In this document: positions 8,333 to 16,920 of the stretch, piece by piece
Position numbering within the stretch: position 1 is the first letter of the stretch
How the letters are laid out: each line of letters begins with the position of its first letter
Assembly (NCBI RefSeq): GCF_009729205.1
Contig: NZ_VTHB01000006.1
Coordinates: 169,546 to 233,545, forward strand
Length of the DNA: 64,000 nucleotides
Reading direction: 5' to 3'
Source of the DNA: Mycobacteroides sp. CBMA 271
GTDB lineage: Bacteria; Actinomycetota; Actinomycetes; Mycobacteriales; Mycobacteriaceae
Position numbers and translations under genes: made by a program
The notes under the pieces: model-generated
Told to the model about the DNA's origin: nothing
Databases searched by the model: none
Seen by the model: only the letters and a program-made list of their open reading frames with translations

Positions 8333-9480
8333 GAGGGCGCGCTTCCGGCCATCGCCGCGAGGTTTTCTTCGACCTGGGTTTTCCAGACCTCGCCGGGTCG
8401 GGTGGTGTCCACCTCGTACTCGAACCGATCGGTCATCTCCGAAGTGATGTCATCGGTGTCGATATAGAACTGTTCGTACCAGCGGCGTAGTTGGTACACC
8501 GGCCCGTCCTCCTCGCAGAGCAGCGGATTGTCGATGCGCGCCTTGTTCTTCCAGATCTGTACGTCCTGCTCGAAGCCGACCTTGATCCAGTCTCCTAGGG
8601 TGACTGCCGCAGCCACGGCATCATCGTCGGATAGGCCTGCGGACTTCTTGACGATGATCCCGTACTGCAGCACAAAGGAATTCGCATCGATCGGATAGTG
8701 GCAGTTGATCAGGATTGAGTTCGAGTCGTACCCCACGAAGTGATAGGTCAGGTCGTCGATCATGAACGACGGCCCGTAGTACGCCGCGACAGAGGTTTGT
8801 CCGGTCATCTGCACGCCCTCGGGGATGGGCAGATCGGCACGCGGCTCTCCGGTGTTCATGTACTGCGTGGCGACGGACCCCTCGAAGATATTCTTGAAGT
8901 ACGTGGGCACCGCGCCGTGCACGTAGAAGAAGTGCGCCATGTCGACCACGTTGTCGATGATCTCGCGGCAGTTGGTGTTGACCACCGTCGTGTACCAATG
9001 CCAGTCGGTCCACTCGCCGCTGGTGGCGCCCTCGATGCGGGGAATCGTGACATCTTCGGGCGGCGGATTGCCTTGCGGGTCATTCCAAATGAACAGCATG
9101 CCGTCCTGCTCCAGAGTGGTCCAGGTGGCGGTGCGGGCCAGCTTCGGTGTGCGACGGCTGTAGGGCACCTTCTTGCAGCGCCCGTCGCCGCCCCAGCGCC
9201 AATCATGGAAGGGGCAGGCTATCTCGTCACCCTTGACTTCGCCCTGACTCAGGTCGCCGCCCATGTGCCGGCAGTACGCGTCCAGGACGCTGATCTTTCC
9301 CTCGGCGCCTCGGAAGACCACAAGTTTCTGGCCGAAGGCGTTGATGGAGTGCGGTTTTCCATCCCCGAAGTCCTTGATGAGACCAAGGCAGTGCCAGCCG
9401 CGGGCGAATCGGGTCGGCGCCACGTCGGCCTCGATGCTCCGGATTTTGACGGAATCGGTATCTGACTGGGCTGTCGTCAT
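8329..9480 (-). CDS. KshA-like Rieske oxygenase (3-ketosteroid 9-alpha-hydroxylase family)
   Basis: A 383-residue Rieske non-haem iron oxygenase. The [2Fe-2S] motif is C-R-H then C-P-F-H-D-W (about residues 68-90, with HMGGDLSQGEVKGDE between). The mononuclear iron site is in DNVVDMAHFFYVHG near residue 180. RGWHCLG, RWGGDGRCK, PTYFKN and YQLRRWYEQFY match my memory of KshA, which hydroxylates C9 of 3-ketosteroids with KshB as reductase. It is divergent from a KstD-like dehydrogenase, which acts on the same nucleus. No KshB sits beside it. Paralogy to the main kshA is likely, so the exact steroid or terpenoid substrate is open. Confidence 0.9.
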   Translation of the reverse strand: MTTAQSDTDSVKIRSIEADVAPTRFARGWHCLGLIKDFGDGKPHSINAFGQKLVVFRGAEGKISVLDAYCRHMGGDLSQGEVKGDEIACPFHDWRWGGDGRCKKVPYSRRTPKLARTATWTTLEQDGMLFIWNDPQGNPPPEDVTIPRIEGATSGEWTDWHWYTTVVNTNCREIIDNVVDMAHFFYVHGAVPTYFKNIFEGSVATQYMNTGEPRADLPIPEGVQMTGQTSVAAYYGPSFMIDDLTYHFVGYDSNSILINCHYPIDANSFVLQYGIIVKKSAGLSDDDAVAAAVTLGDWIKVGFEQDVQIWKNKARIDNPLLCEEDGPVYQLRRWYEQFYIDTDDITSEMTDRFEYEVDTTRPGEVWKTQVEENLAAMAGSAPS

Positions 9481-9651
9481 GGACCCGTTCTAACAATGAA
9501 TTCCTACCCGCAGCAGGGCTTGGTCCGCTCACCGGACATCGGCCACTGCCTGACTATTCGTTCTCCCGCTGGGAGGGAAACGGCGGCCGTTTTTCCGGTC
9601 TGTCGACCTAATGTCGGGCGGTCCACGCGAATACGACGGAGGTATGCACAC

Positions 9652-11358
9652 ATGGCGACAGCACCCCAAGGGCTGATCCCTGCCGGAACTGTCGCGGATG
9701 ACACCGAAGTCGACCTGCTGGTCATCGGCGCCGGAACGGGTATGGCTGCCGCTCTTGCCGCTAGCGAGCTCGGATTGTCGGTGCTGATCGTCGAGAAATC
9801 GCACTATGTGGGTGGGTCCACCGCCCGCTCCGGAGGAGCCCTCTGGCTTCCGGCCAGCCCGGTACTTCGGGCGGCCGGAACGGGTGACACCCTGGAGCGG
9901 GCGCGTACCTATCTGCGGTCGGTCGTCGCCGGTAGCGCCCCAGATGCGCGCAGCGACGGGTTCCTCGAGTACGAATCGGCGACCGTCGACATGTTGACGC
10001 GTGTGACGCCGATGCGCTTCACCTGGTGTCGCGACTACGCGGACTATCACCCCGAGGAGCCCGGAGGCAGCCCGAGCGGACGCACATGTGAATGCCGCCC
10101 CTTCGATGCGTCCGTGCTGGGCGCCTACCGGAAGCGGCTGCAACCCGGCGTCATGGAACCTCCCGCGGTCCCGATGCCCGTCACCAGCGCAGACTATCGG
10201 TGGATGAACTTGATGGCGCGACTTCCTCGTAAGGCGTTGCCGCTCATCGTGAAACGAGTCGCGCAGGGTCTGGGTGGCGCCGTCTTAGGCCGGCGTTACC
10301 TGGCCGGTGGACAGGCGCTGGCCGCTGGGCTGTTCGCTGGAGTGTTGCGCGCGGGCGTCCCGATATGGACCGATACCTCGCTGGTGCGGTTGACCACCGA
10401 GGGGCGGCGCGTCACCGGCGCGGTGGTCGCCCATGAGGGCCGGGAAATCACGGTGGCAGCCAACCGCGGCGTCGTGCTGGCGGCCGGCGGCTTTGACCAC
10501 AACATGGAGATGCGGCACAAGTTCCAGTCGGCTGCTCTTGGCAAGAACATGAGCCTCGGCGCCGACACCAACACCGGCGACGCCCTGCGGATCGGCCAAG
10601 ACTGCGGTGCGGCAATCGATTCCATGAGCCAGGCGTGGTGGTTCCCGGCCGTTGCTCCGCTGCCGGATGGCGATCCGAAGGTGATGCTTGCGGAGCGGTC
10701 GCTTCCGGGTTCGTTCATCGTCGACCAGACCGGTAAGCGCTTCATCAACGAGGCCACCGACTACATGTCATTCGGGCAGCGGGTGCTGGAGCGGGAGCGC
10801 GTGGGCGATCCCGTCGAATCGATGTGGATCATTTTCGACCAGCAGTACCGCAACAGCTACGTCTTCGGCGGCCAGCTCTATCCGCGGATGCGCATCCCCG
10901 CTGAGTGGTATGACGCCGGAATTGCTTATCGAGCAGATAATTTGGCAGCGCTGGCGCCGATGATAGGGGTGCCGCAGGGCGAGTTCCTCTCGACGGTGCG
11001 CCGATTCAACGAATCCGCGGTCGCCGGTGACGATATCGACTTCCAGCGGGGCCGCAGCGTCTACGACCGCTATTACGGTGATCCGACGGTGACGCCGAAT
11101 CCGAATCTGCGGCCGCTGCGCGACGGCCCGTTCTACGCGGTGCGGATGGTGCTCAGTGATTTGGGTACCTGCGGTGGCTTGCGTGCCGACGAACGCGCCC
11201 GCGTGTTGCGTGAGGATGGGAGCGTCATGGCGGGCCTGTACGCGATCGGCAACACGGCCGCGAACGCCTTCGGTGCTACCTACCCGGGTGCGGGCGCGAC
11301 CATCGCGCAAGGGTTGGTGTACGGCTTTATTGCCGCGCACGATGCAGCGGCGGGGTGA
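9652..11358 (+). CDS. KstD-like FAD dehydrogenase (3-ketosteroid delta-1-dehydrogenase family)
   Basis: A 568-residue flavoprotein of the fumarate reductase/KstD superfamily. The FAD motif GAGTGMAAALAASELG and the STARSGGALWLP segment lie in the first 70 residues, and GNTAANAFGATYPGAGATI near the C-terminus matches the FAD-closing region of KstD. KstD introduces a C1-C2 double bond that, with KshA, opens ring B. An ATG at 9496 is in frame, but GGAGG at 9638-9642 places the real start at 9652, and the extra N-terminal residues are not family-like. It stops one base before the convergent PadR gene. A 3-ketosteroid or a close relative is the expected substrate. Confidence 0.88.
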   Translation: MATAPQGLIPAGTVADDTEVDLLVIGAGTGMAAALAASELGLSVLIVEKSHYVGGSTARSGGALWLPASPVLRAAGTGDTLERARTYLRSVVAGSAPDARSDGFLEYESATVDMLTRVTPMRFTWCRDYADYHPEEPGGSPSGRTCECRPFDASVLGAYRKRLQPGVMEPPAVPMPVTSADYRWMNLMARLPRKALPLIVKRVAQGLGGAVLGRRYLAGGQALAAGLFAGVLRAGVPIWTDTSLVRLTTEGRRVTGAVVAHEGREITVAANRGVVLAAGGFDHNMEMRHKFQSAALGKNMSLGADTNTGDALRIGQDCGAAIDSMSQAWWFPAVAPLPDGDPKVMLAERSLPGSFIVDQTGKRFINEATDYMSFGQRVLERERVGDPVESMWIIFDQQYRNSYVFGGQLYPRMRIPAEWYDAGIAYRADNLAALAPMIGVPQGEFLSTVRRFNESAVAGDDIDFQRGRSVYDRYYGDPTVTPNPNLRPLRDGPFYAVRMVLSDLGTCGGLRADERARVLREDGSVMAGLYAIGNTAANAFGATYPGAGATIAQGLVYGFIAAHDAAAG

Positions 11359-12042
11359 TTACCTGTCGGGATCCGGTGGCGTCGAGGCTTTCGCCGCATC
11401 AACATCTTGCTGAACCTTGCGCCAGAAGCCGGGGATGAGGTTGGGGGTCCCCGACTCCGCGTTCTCGAACGCCGCGGTCGCCTCATCGAGATCGTTCAAC
11501 ATCTCGAGGGCAAGATTGCGTTCGGACTCGTAGTAGCGCTCGGCCCATTTCAGGGCCAGATGCGAATAGGCCCAACCGGGCTGGGCCAGCGAGCCTTCCG
11601 CATCGAAGCTAGCCTGCCGGTGCATGTCCTCCGCGTAGGCGACGTGCTCATTGAGCATGTCCTTGAGTCGTGTGGGATCGGCCATGTGACCGTTCATGAC
11701 GCGTAGCACCACACTGTGTTTGAGCACCGGTGGATCGGCCGGGGTCTCGTTCACCCATTCGGTCAGCGCGTCGAGACCCTTCTGAGTGACCTGATAGAGC
11801 CGACGGCTGCGCGCGCCGTTGTTGAGATCCAGCCTAGAGGTCGCCAACCCGAGCTTTTCGAGTTTGCGTAACTCCGAATAGATTTGGCTGAAGGACGGGC
11901 TCCAGTAGAAGTAGCGAATACTCCAGTCTGCCCATTTCTTGATGTCGTACCCGGAGACTTCCTCCTTGTAGGAAAGCATGCCGAGGATGGTCCAGCTGGT
12001 GGCAGCAAGATTCGGCTCGTCGGGCGAACTGGTCTCTGCCAT
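11359..12042 (-). CDS. PadR-family transcriptional regulator
   Basis: A 227-residue regulator. An N-terminal winged helix (TSWTILGMLSYKEEVSGYDIKK, split by the turn near residue 26, through RLYQVTQKGLDAL near 95) is followed by a helical C-terminal dimerisation domain of the Vir_act_alpha type. PadR proteins repress nearby genes and release DNA on binding small hydrophobic or phenolic ligands. The stop codon abuts that of the KstD-like gene with no gap. Its target is not evident; the gene stands alone on the minus strand after the methyltransferase. Confidence 0.9.
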   Translation of the reverse strand: MAETSSPDEPNLAATSWTILGMLSYKEEVSGYDIKKWADWSIRYFYWSPSFSQIYSELRKLEKLGLATSRLDLNNGARSRRLYQVTQKGLDALTEWVNETPADPPVLKHSVVLRVMNGHMADPTRLKDMLNEHVAYAEDMHRQASFDAEGSLAQPGWAYSHLALKWAERYYESERNLALEMLNDLDEATAAFENAESGTPNLIPGFWRKVQQDVDAAKASTPPDPDR

Positions 12043-12105
12043 TGGTCAAGCGTAACAACGCGAGATGGAGCCGGGGGTTCTCCCGGGCCGCTCAGCGGGA
12101 AGCCC

Positions 12106-12819
<714 letters not shown>

Positions 12820-12821
<2 letters not shown>

Positions 12822-13254
12822 GAGTGATGAGGAATGGCAGCCGCTGGGCGCGTTGATGTACCGCGTGTCGGTGGCCTTGCGTTCGGAGATCGCGGCGACC
12901 CTGGCGCCGCTGAATCTGCCATTCCCTCAGTACATCTGCATGCGTGTGCTATCCGTGAACCCAGGCTGGTCTAATGCCGATCTAGCTCGCGCGACCGATG
13001 TGACCCCGCAGTCGATGAACACCGTGCTACAGGCTCTGGAGGATGCGGGATTGGTGGCCCGCCCGGACACCGTGGCCTCCGGCCGTGCGCGCCCGGCACA
13101 GTTGAGTCGGTCCGGAGCAGCCTTGCTCAAGCAGGCCGACGCGCTGGCTCGTGAGGCCGAAGAGCGGCTGCTGTCCGGCATCTCAGAACGACAGCGCAGC
13201 GACTTCTTTGCGACCCTGCGCGATATTGCGGGAGAGGACGCCTCGACCTGCTGA
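12820..13254 (+). CDS. MarR-family transcriptional regulator
   Basis: A 144-residue winged-helix protein. The recognition region NADLARATDVTPQSMNTVLQ (about residues 48-67) and the wing RARPAQLS (about 86-93) are typical of MarR. The ATG at 12820 is preferred over any upstream in-frame codon because the family's N-terminal helix begins here and the frame upstream runs into the methyltransferase gene. CAACAT ends seven bases before the ATG, so a leaderless transcript is possible. MarR proteins repress divergent genes and respond to phenolic or drug ligands; the divergent methyltransferase is the likely target. Confidence 0.88.
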
Positions 13255-13280
13255 TAGCTGGAGCGGACAGGCACCCCGGG

Positions 13281-13286
13281 TAGTTT
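13281..13286 (+). promoter_or_regulatory. -10 box (TAGTTT) for a leaderless lipoprotein mRNA
   Basis: TAGTTT fits the mycobacterial TANNNT consensus and lies seven bases before GTG 13294, which places the transcript start at or beside the start codon. No Shine-Dalgarno is present. Confidence 0.5.
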
Positions 13287-13293
13287 GAAGATT

Positions 13294-14370
13294 GTGAACA
13301 AACTGGTGATGGGTGCCGCTGCGGCGCTGGCGGCGGTGCTCGCCGGGTGCTCCGCCCACACCCCGTCGGTAAACCCTGGAACCACACCCGCCGAGTCGGC
13401 CCCGGAACGGCGCACACCGGACGGGGCGGTGATCGTCACCCCGGACAATTTCGCACGTGCCGAATCGGACCTGTACTTCGGAAACATGGTGAAAGACGGG
13501 GGCTTCGGCAAGCTCCATCACATCCGTGAGCTCTCGCCGGTCGACAATCAGCTGGTGATTCGGCAGAACCGGGACACGCTGTATTCGGCGGGCGTCTTCG
13601 ACCTGGATGCGGGTCCGGTCACCGTCGCCATGCCAGATTCGGGGAAGCGATTCATGTCGCTTCAGTTGATCACCGAAGACCACTATGTGTCGGGCGTCTT
13701 CTACGGCAAGGGCAATCACACCATCACTAAGGAGCAGGCGGGCACCCGCTACGTGATGGCGGGCGTGCGCACGCTGGTGAATCCGAACGATCCGGCTGAC
13801 CTCAACGCGGTGCATGCGCTCCAGGACGGTGTCACCGCACAACAGGATCGGATCGGTAGTTTTGACATTCCTAAGTGGGACAGCGTAAGTCAGAAGAAGG
13901 TGCGTGCCGCGCTGCTCGAGTTGGCGGCGACGTTGCCCGATACCAGGGGGACGTTCGGCACGAAGGACACCACAGACCCCATCCGTCATCTCATCGGAAC
14001 CGCATCCGCGTGGGGTGGCAACCCGGAGCAGGATGCCCTCTATCTCAATGTGAACCCGGCCAAGAATGACGGCGGCACTATCTATCGGCTGACGGTCGGC
14101 GAGGTGCCTGTTGACGGATTCTGGTCAGTAACCGTCTACAACAGGGACGGATACTTGACTCCGAATCCGCGGAATGCGTACTCAATCAACAACATCACCG
14201 CACAGCGTGGCGGCGGTAGCACGACGATTCAGTTCGGCGGATGCGTGGATACCGCCGTGAATTGCCTGCCCACCACCCCGGGCTGGAATTACATGGTGCG
14301 GCTCTACCGGGCACAGCCGCAAGTACTCGACGGCCGCTGGTCCTTTCCTGAGGCCCAGCCCGTTTCCTAA
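13294..14370 (+). CDS. Lipoprotein of the DUF1254/DUF1214 family
   Basis: A 358-residue exported protein. A short hydrophobic signal (LVMGAAAALAAVLAGC) ends in the lipobox L-A-G-C, so the mature protein is probably lipid-anchored on the outer face of the membrane. RQNRDTLYS near residue 90 and the C-terminal VTVYNRDGYL and NAYSINN motifs match DUF1254 and DUF1214, which usually occur together. Their biochemical role is unknown. GTG 13294 is chosen over TTG 13285 because of the leaderless -10 spacing. It converges on the TetR gene at 14378. Confidence 0.82.
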   Translation: MNKLVMGAAAALAAVLAGCSAHTPSVNPGTTPAESAPERRTPDGAVIVTPDNFARAESDLYFGNMVKDGGFGKLHHIRELSPVDNQLVIRQNRDTLYSAGVFDLDAGPVTVAMPDSGKRFMSLQLITEDHYVSGVFYGKGNHTITKEQAGTRYVMAGVRTLVNPNDPADLNAVHALQDGVTAQQDRIGSFDIPKWDSVSQKKVRAALLELAATLPDTRGTFGTKDTTDPIRHLIGTASAWGGNPEQDALYLNVNPAKNDGGTIYRLTVGEVPVDGFWSVTVYNRDGYLTPNPRNAYSINNITAQRGGGSTTIQFGGCVDTAVNCLPTTPGWNYMVRLYRAQPQVLDGRWSFPEAQPVS

Positions 14371-14377
14371 CCGGAAA

Positions 14378-14938
14378 TCAGTGCGGGGTAACGAACTTCG
14401 CGATCTGCTCGGCGACCTCGGTCCGGATATCGGCATCGGACATATCGTCGAGACCGAAACCCGCGCGCAGGCTGGGCCCCATCAGCCTCCACCCGAGCTG
14501 TAGCGCTATCGCGTGCGCCGCCGCCAGCCGGGCGTCGCGCTCGTCGGCGTGACCGGGACGTACCTGCTCCAGCAGCCATGTCATCCCGGGTTTGCGTTCC
14601 TGGAGTTCTTCGATGGGGAAGCCGTCCAGGGTCGAGCGGACCATGACGCGCAGCTGGAGATCGTGGGCGGCCTCCAGCTCTTCGATGGGCGCGCCAGCCT
14701 CACGCAGGGCCGCCGCGGCGTCTGCTAGGTGCTGCAGGGTGGCGGCAAGGAGTTGACGCTTGCTTCCGAAGTGGCGGTGGACCAACCCATGATTCACGCC
14801 GGCCCGAGTCGCCACTTCCCGGATGGACGTCGCGGCGGGGCCCTTCTCGGCGAAGAGGGCGGAGGCCGCGCTCAGTACGGCCTCGACCACCTCGTCCTTG
14901 CCGACGGGCCTCGCGCCCGTTGCCTCCGGTGTAGTCAT
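14378..14938 (-). CDS. TetR-family repressor, divergent from TauD dioxygenase
   Basis: A 186-residue regulator with the TetR helix-turn-helix TSIREVATRAGVNHGLVHRHF (split after residue 20) near residues 37-57 and a variable ligand domain. It is divergent from the dioxygenase gene with 70 bases between starts; an 8-base inverted repeat typical of TetR operators lies in that gap. Control of its own gene and of the dioxygenase is the natural reading. The inducer is unknown. Confidence 0.88.
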   Translation of the reverse strand: MTTPEATGARPVGKDEVVEAVLSAASALFAEKGPAATSIREVATRAGVNHGLVHRHFGSKRQLLAATLQHLADAAAALREAGAPIEELEAAHDLQLRVMVRSTLDGFPIEELQERKPGMTWLLEQVRPGHADERDARLAAAHAIALQLGWRLMGPSLRAGFGLDDMSDADIRTEVAEQIAKFVTPH

Positions 14939-14962
14939 GTGTGTACAGTAGCGGATGACCGG

Positions 14963-14982
14963 GTGTAGTCGATTGACTACAC
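14963..14982. promoter_or_regulatory. Candidate TetR operator
   Basis: GTGTAGTC (14963-14970) and GACTACAC (14975-14982) form a perfect inverted repeat with a four-base spacer, centred in the gap between the TetR gene and the TauD-type gene. Confidence 0.6.
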
Positions 14983-15008
14983 ACAGGAACGCAGAAGGGA
15001 TTCATGTC

Positions 15009-15941
15009 ATGAGCAGCGATTTCCGTGTAGTGAAGGCGGGCGAGAACATCGGCGCCCGTGTCGAAGGGGTGCGTCTGGGCCAGGTGGATGCCGAGACTGC
15101 GGGTGCCATCAACGAGGCACTACTGGAGCACAAGGTGCTCTTCTTCCGTGGCCAGCACCACCTCGACGACGAGGCGCAATTCGCCTTCGCACGGTGCATG
15201 GGCGTACCCACCTCGCCGCACCCGACGCTGAAGTTCGACGGCGAGCGGGTGATGCGGCTCGACTCCGAGGAAGGAGGTCGCGCGAACCAGTGGCACACCG
15301 ACGTCACCTTTGTGGACCGGATTCCGAAAGCCTCGATTCTGCGCGCGGTTGAGCTTCCGCCGTACGGCGGAACGACCACGTGGACCTCGACGGTCGCGGC
15401 CTACCGGCAGCTGCCCAAGCCCTTGCAAGATCTGGCCGACAACCTATGGGCCATGCACAACAACCAATTCGATTACGCGCAAGTCGATCCCGCCAAGATC
15501 GCCGAACTACTGGCCCAGGGTGGCAACGGATCGAAGTATGTACGCGAATTCGGGTCCACTCATTTCGAGGCGCATCACCCGGTGGTCCGGGTGCACCCCG
15601 AGACCGGCGAGAAGGCGTTGCTGTTGGGTAACTTCGTTAAGCGGATCCTGGACGTGAACACCGCCGAGTCCCAGGCCCTGGTCCGGATGTTCCAGGACCG
15701 GATCACATGGTTGGAGAACACCATTCGCTGGAATTGGGAGCTGGGCGACGTCGTGATGTGGGACAACCGGGCAACTCAGCACTATGCGATCTCCGACTAC
15801 GGGGATCAGCGGCGGCGGATGCACCGGGTGACGCTCGCCGGCGATGTACCGGTCAGCGTCAGCGGAGAAAGCAGCCGGGTGATCGCCGGGGATGCCAGCG
15901 ACTACTCCGTGATCGACAACCCCACGCGGCTCGCGGCGTAA
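15009..15941 (+). CDS. TauD/TfdA-family Fe(II)/2-oxoglutarate dioxygenase (Rv3406-like)
   Basis: A 310-residue dioxygenase that resembles Rv3406, the M. tuberculosis alkyl-sulfatase of this family, in [12 protein letters not shown], the metal motif WHTDVTF near residue 99, [21 protein letters not shown] with the distal His, and MHRVTL with the 2-oxoglutarate-binding Arg. Rv3406 releases sulfate from alkyl sulfate esters. The expected reaction is oxidative cleavage of a sulfate ester or sulfonate to provide sulfur. ATG 15009 is chosen because AGAAGGGA lies about ten bases upstream. A TetR repressor and operator sit in front of it. Confidence 0.88.
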   Translation: MSSDFRVVKAGENIGARVEGVRLGQVDAETAGAINEALLEHKVLFFRGQHHLDDEAQFAFARCMGVPTSPHPTLKFDGERVMRLDSEEGGRANQWHTDVTFVDRIPKASILRAVELPPYGGTTTWTSTVAAYRQLPKPLQDLADNLWAMHNNQFDYAQVDPAKIAELLAQGGNGSKYVREFGSTHFEAHHPVVRVHPETGEKALLLGNFVKRILDVNTAESQALVRMFQDRITWLENTIRWNWELGDVVMWDNRATQHYAISDYGDQRRRMHRVTLAGDVPVSVSGESSRVIAGDASDYSVIDNPTRLAA

Positions 15942-15949
15942 CGGCGCTG

Positions 15950-16012
15950 CGCCGAGTGTCGAGTCTCCGGGTCGAAGTGCCGGTGAACCGGCCGGAAACT
16001 CGACACTCGGCG
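15950..16012 (+). terminator. Long intergenic hairpin after the TauD-type gene
   Basis: Arms 15950-15970 and 15992-16012 pair over 21 bases with one mismatch, and the loop holds a small nested CCGG repeat. There is no T-run. It starts nine bases after the dioxygenase stop and ends before the SDR promoter, so a terminator is the best reading. Confidence 0.6.
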
Positions 16013-16027
16013 GGCCCGTTGCGGGGA

Positions 16028-16033
16028 TAGGCT
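16028..16033 (+). promoter_or_regulatory. -10 box (TAGGCT) for a leaderless SDR mRNA
   Basis: TAGGCT matches TANNNT and ends seven bases before ATG 16041. No Shine-Dalgarno of usual spacing is seen. Confidence 0.45.
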
Positions 16034-16040
16034 CGAGGGC

Positions 16041-16844
16041 ATGCTTCCTCCACTCCGCAGCGATGGCGCCGCGCTGATCACCGGCGCATCCTCGGGTATC
16101 GGCGAGCAGTTGGCGCGCGAATTTTCCCGGCGCGGTTACCCTTTGGTGCTCGTCGCGCGTCGCGCGGATCGGCTACAGGTTCTTGCCGACTCGATCGGGC
16201 CGAGCGCGCGGGTGCTGTCCGCCGACCTGTCGCGGGCCGCTGACCGGGCACAGCTGCCCGAGCGGGTCACCGCGCTGGGGTTAGAGGTGGACATCCTCGT
16301 CAACAACGCCGGACTGAGCACGGTCGGACCTGTGGCGGAGTCGGATCCGGTGGCCGAACTGCATCTCATCGATGTCGATGTCTCTTCGGTGGTGGACTTG
16401 TGCTCGCGTTTTGTGCCGGGAATGGTCGCGCGGGGCGGCGGTGCGGTGCTCAACGTTGGTTCGGTGGGCGGTTTCGGACCGCTTCCCGGTCAGGCCTCGT
16501 ACGGCGCGGCCAAGGCCTTCGTGTTGTCGTACACCCATGCCCTCATTGAGGAGTTACGCGGCAGTGGGGTGAGCGCCGCAACGCTGTGTCCGGGCCCGGT
16601 AAAGACCGGATTTGGTGCAGCGGCGGGCATTTCAGATGAAGACGCCGAGGCCGCCATGCCCAGCGTCATGTGGGTGTCTGCGGAGGCCGTCGCACAGACC
16701 GCGGTCGAGGGGCTGGCTGCCGGCAAGAGTGTGATCGTGCCGGGCATGGCCAACCGGATCGGGGCTGCCGCCAACCACCTGCTACCGCGACGGTTACTCA
16801 CTCGGTTCGTCGCGCGCGCCCATCCGGCGATGAAGAACCGCTGA
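16041..16844 (+). CDS. Short-chain dehydrogenase/reductase
   Basis: A 267-residue classical SDR: TGASSGIG near residues 14-21, VNNAGLS near 91, a catalytic Ser in NVGSVGG near 138 and YGAAK near 154. VLVARRADRL after the dinucleotide fold suggests NADP preference. It lacks the mycofactocin-type insert seen in other SDRs of this window. It belongs to the DltE/YqjQ-like group of broad-specificity SDRs. It stands alone between a hairpin terminator and a monooxygenase operator; the substrate is unknown. Confidence 0.85.
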   Translation: MLPPLRSDGAALITGASSGIGEQLAREFSRRGYPLVLVARRADRLQVLADSIGPSARVLSADLSRAADRAQLPERVTALGLEVDILVNNAGLSTVGPVAESDPVAELHLIDVDVSSVVDLCSRFVPGMVARGGGAVLNVGSVGGFGPLPGQASYGAAKAFVLSYTHALIEELRGSGVSAATLCPGPVKTGFGAAAGISDEDAEAAMPSVMWVSAEAVAQTAVEGLAAGKSVIVPGMANRIGAAANHLLPRRLLTRFVARAHPAMKNR

Positions 16845-16876
16845 CTATCACGGACGGCCTTGCGCTCGCTACTAAC

Positions 16877-16896
16877 GTAGCGCTACATTTGTAGCG
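16877..16896. promoter_or_regulatory. Candidate TetR operator before the flavin monooxygenase
   Basis: The palindrome GTAGCGCTAC (16877-16886) overlaps the inverted repeat CGCTAC-ATTT-GTAGCG (16881-16896). It sits 25-45 bases before the GTG at 16921. The TetR protein encoded as second gene of this operon is the likely binder. Confidence 0.55.
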
Positions 16897-16920
16897 TAGG
16901 GATGGCGTGAGGAGACTGCG

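Noticed and set aside
9481..9500. A possible KstR half-site (GTTCTA) before the KshA-like gene
   Set aside because: Only one half of the palindromic site is present, so KstR control is not supported.
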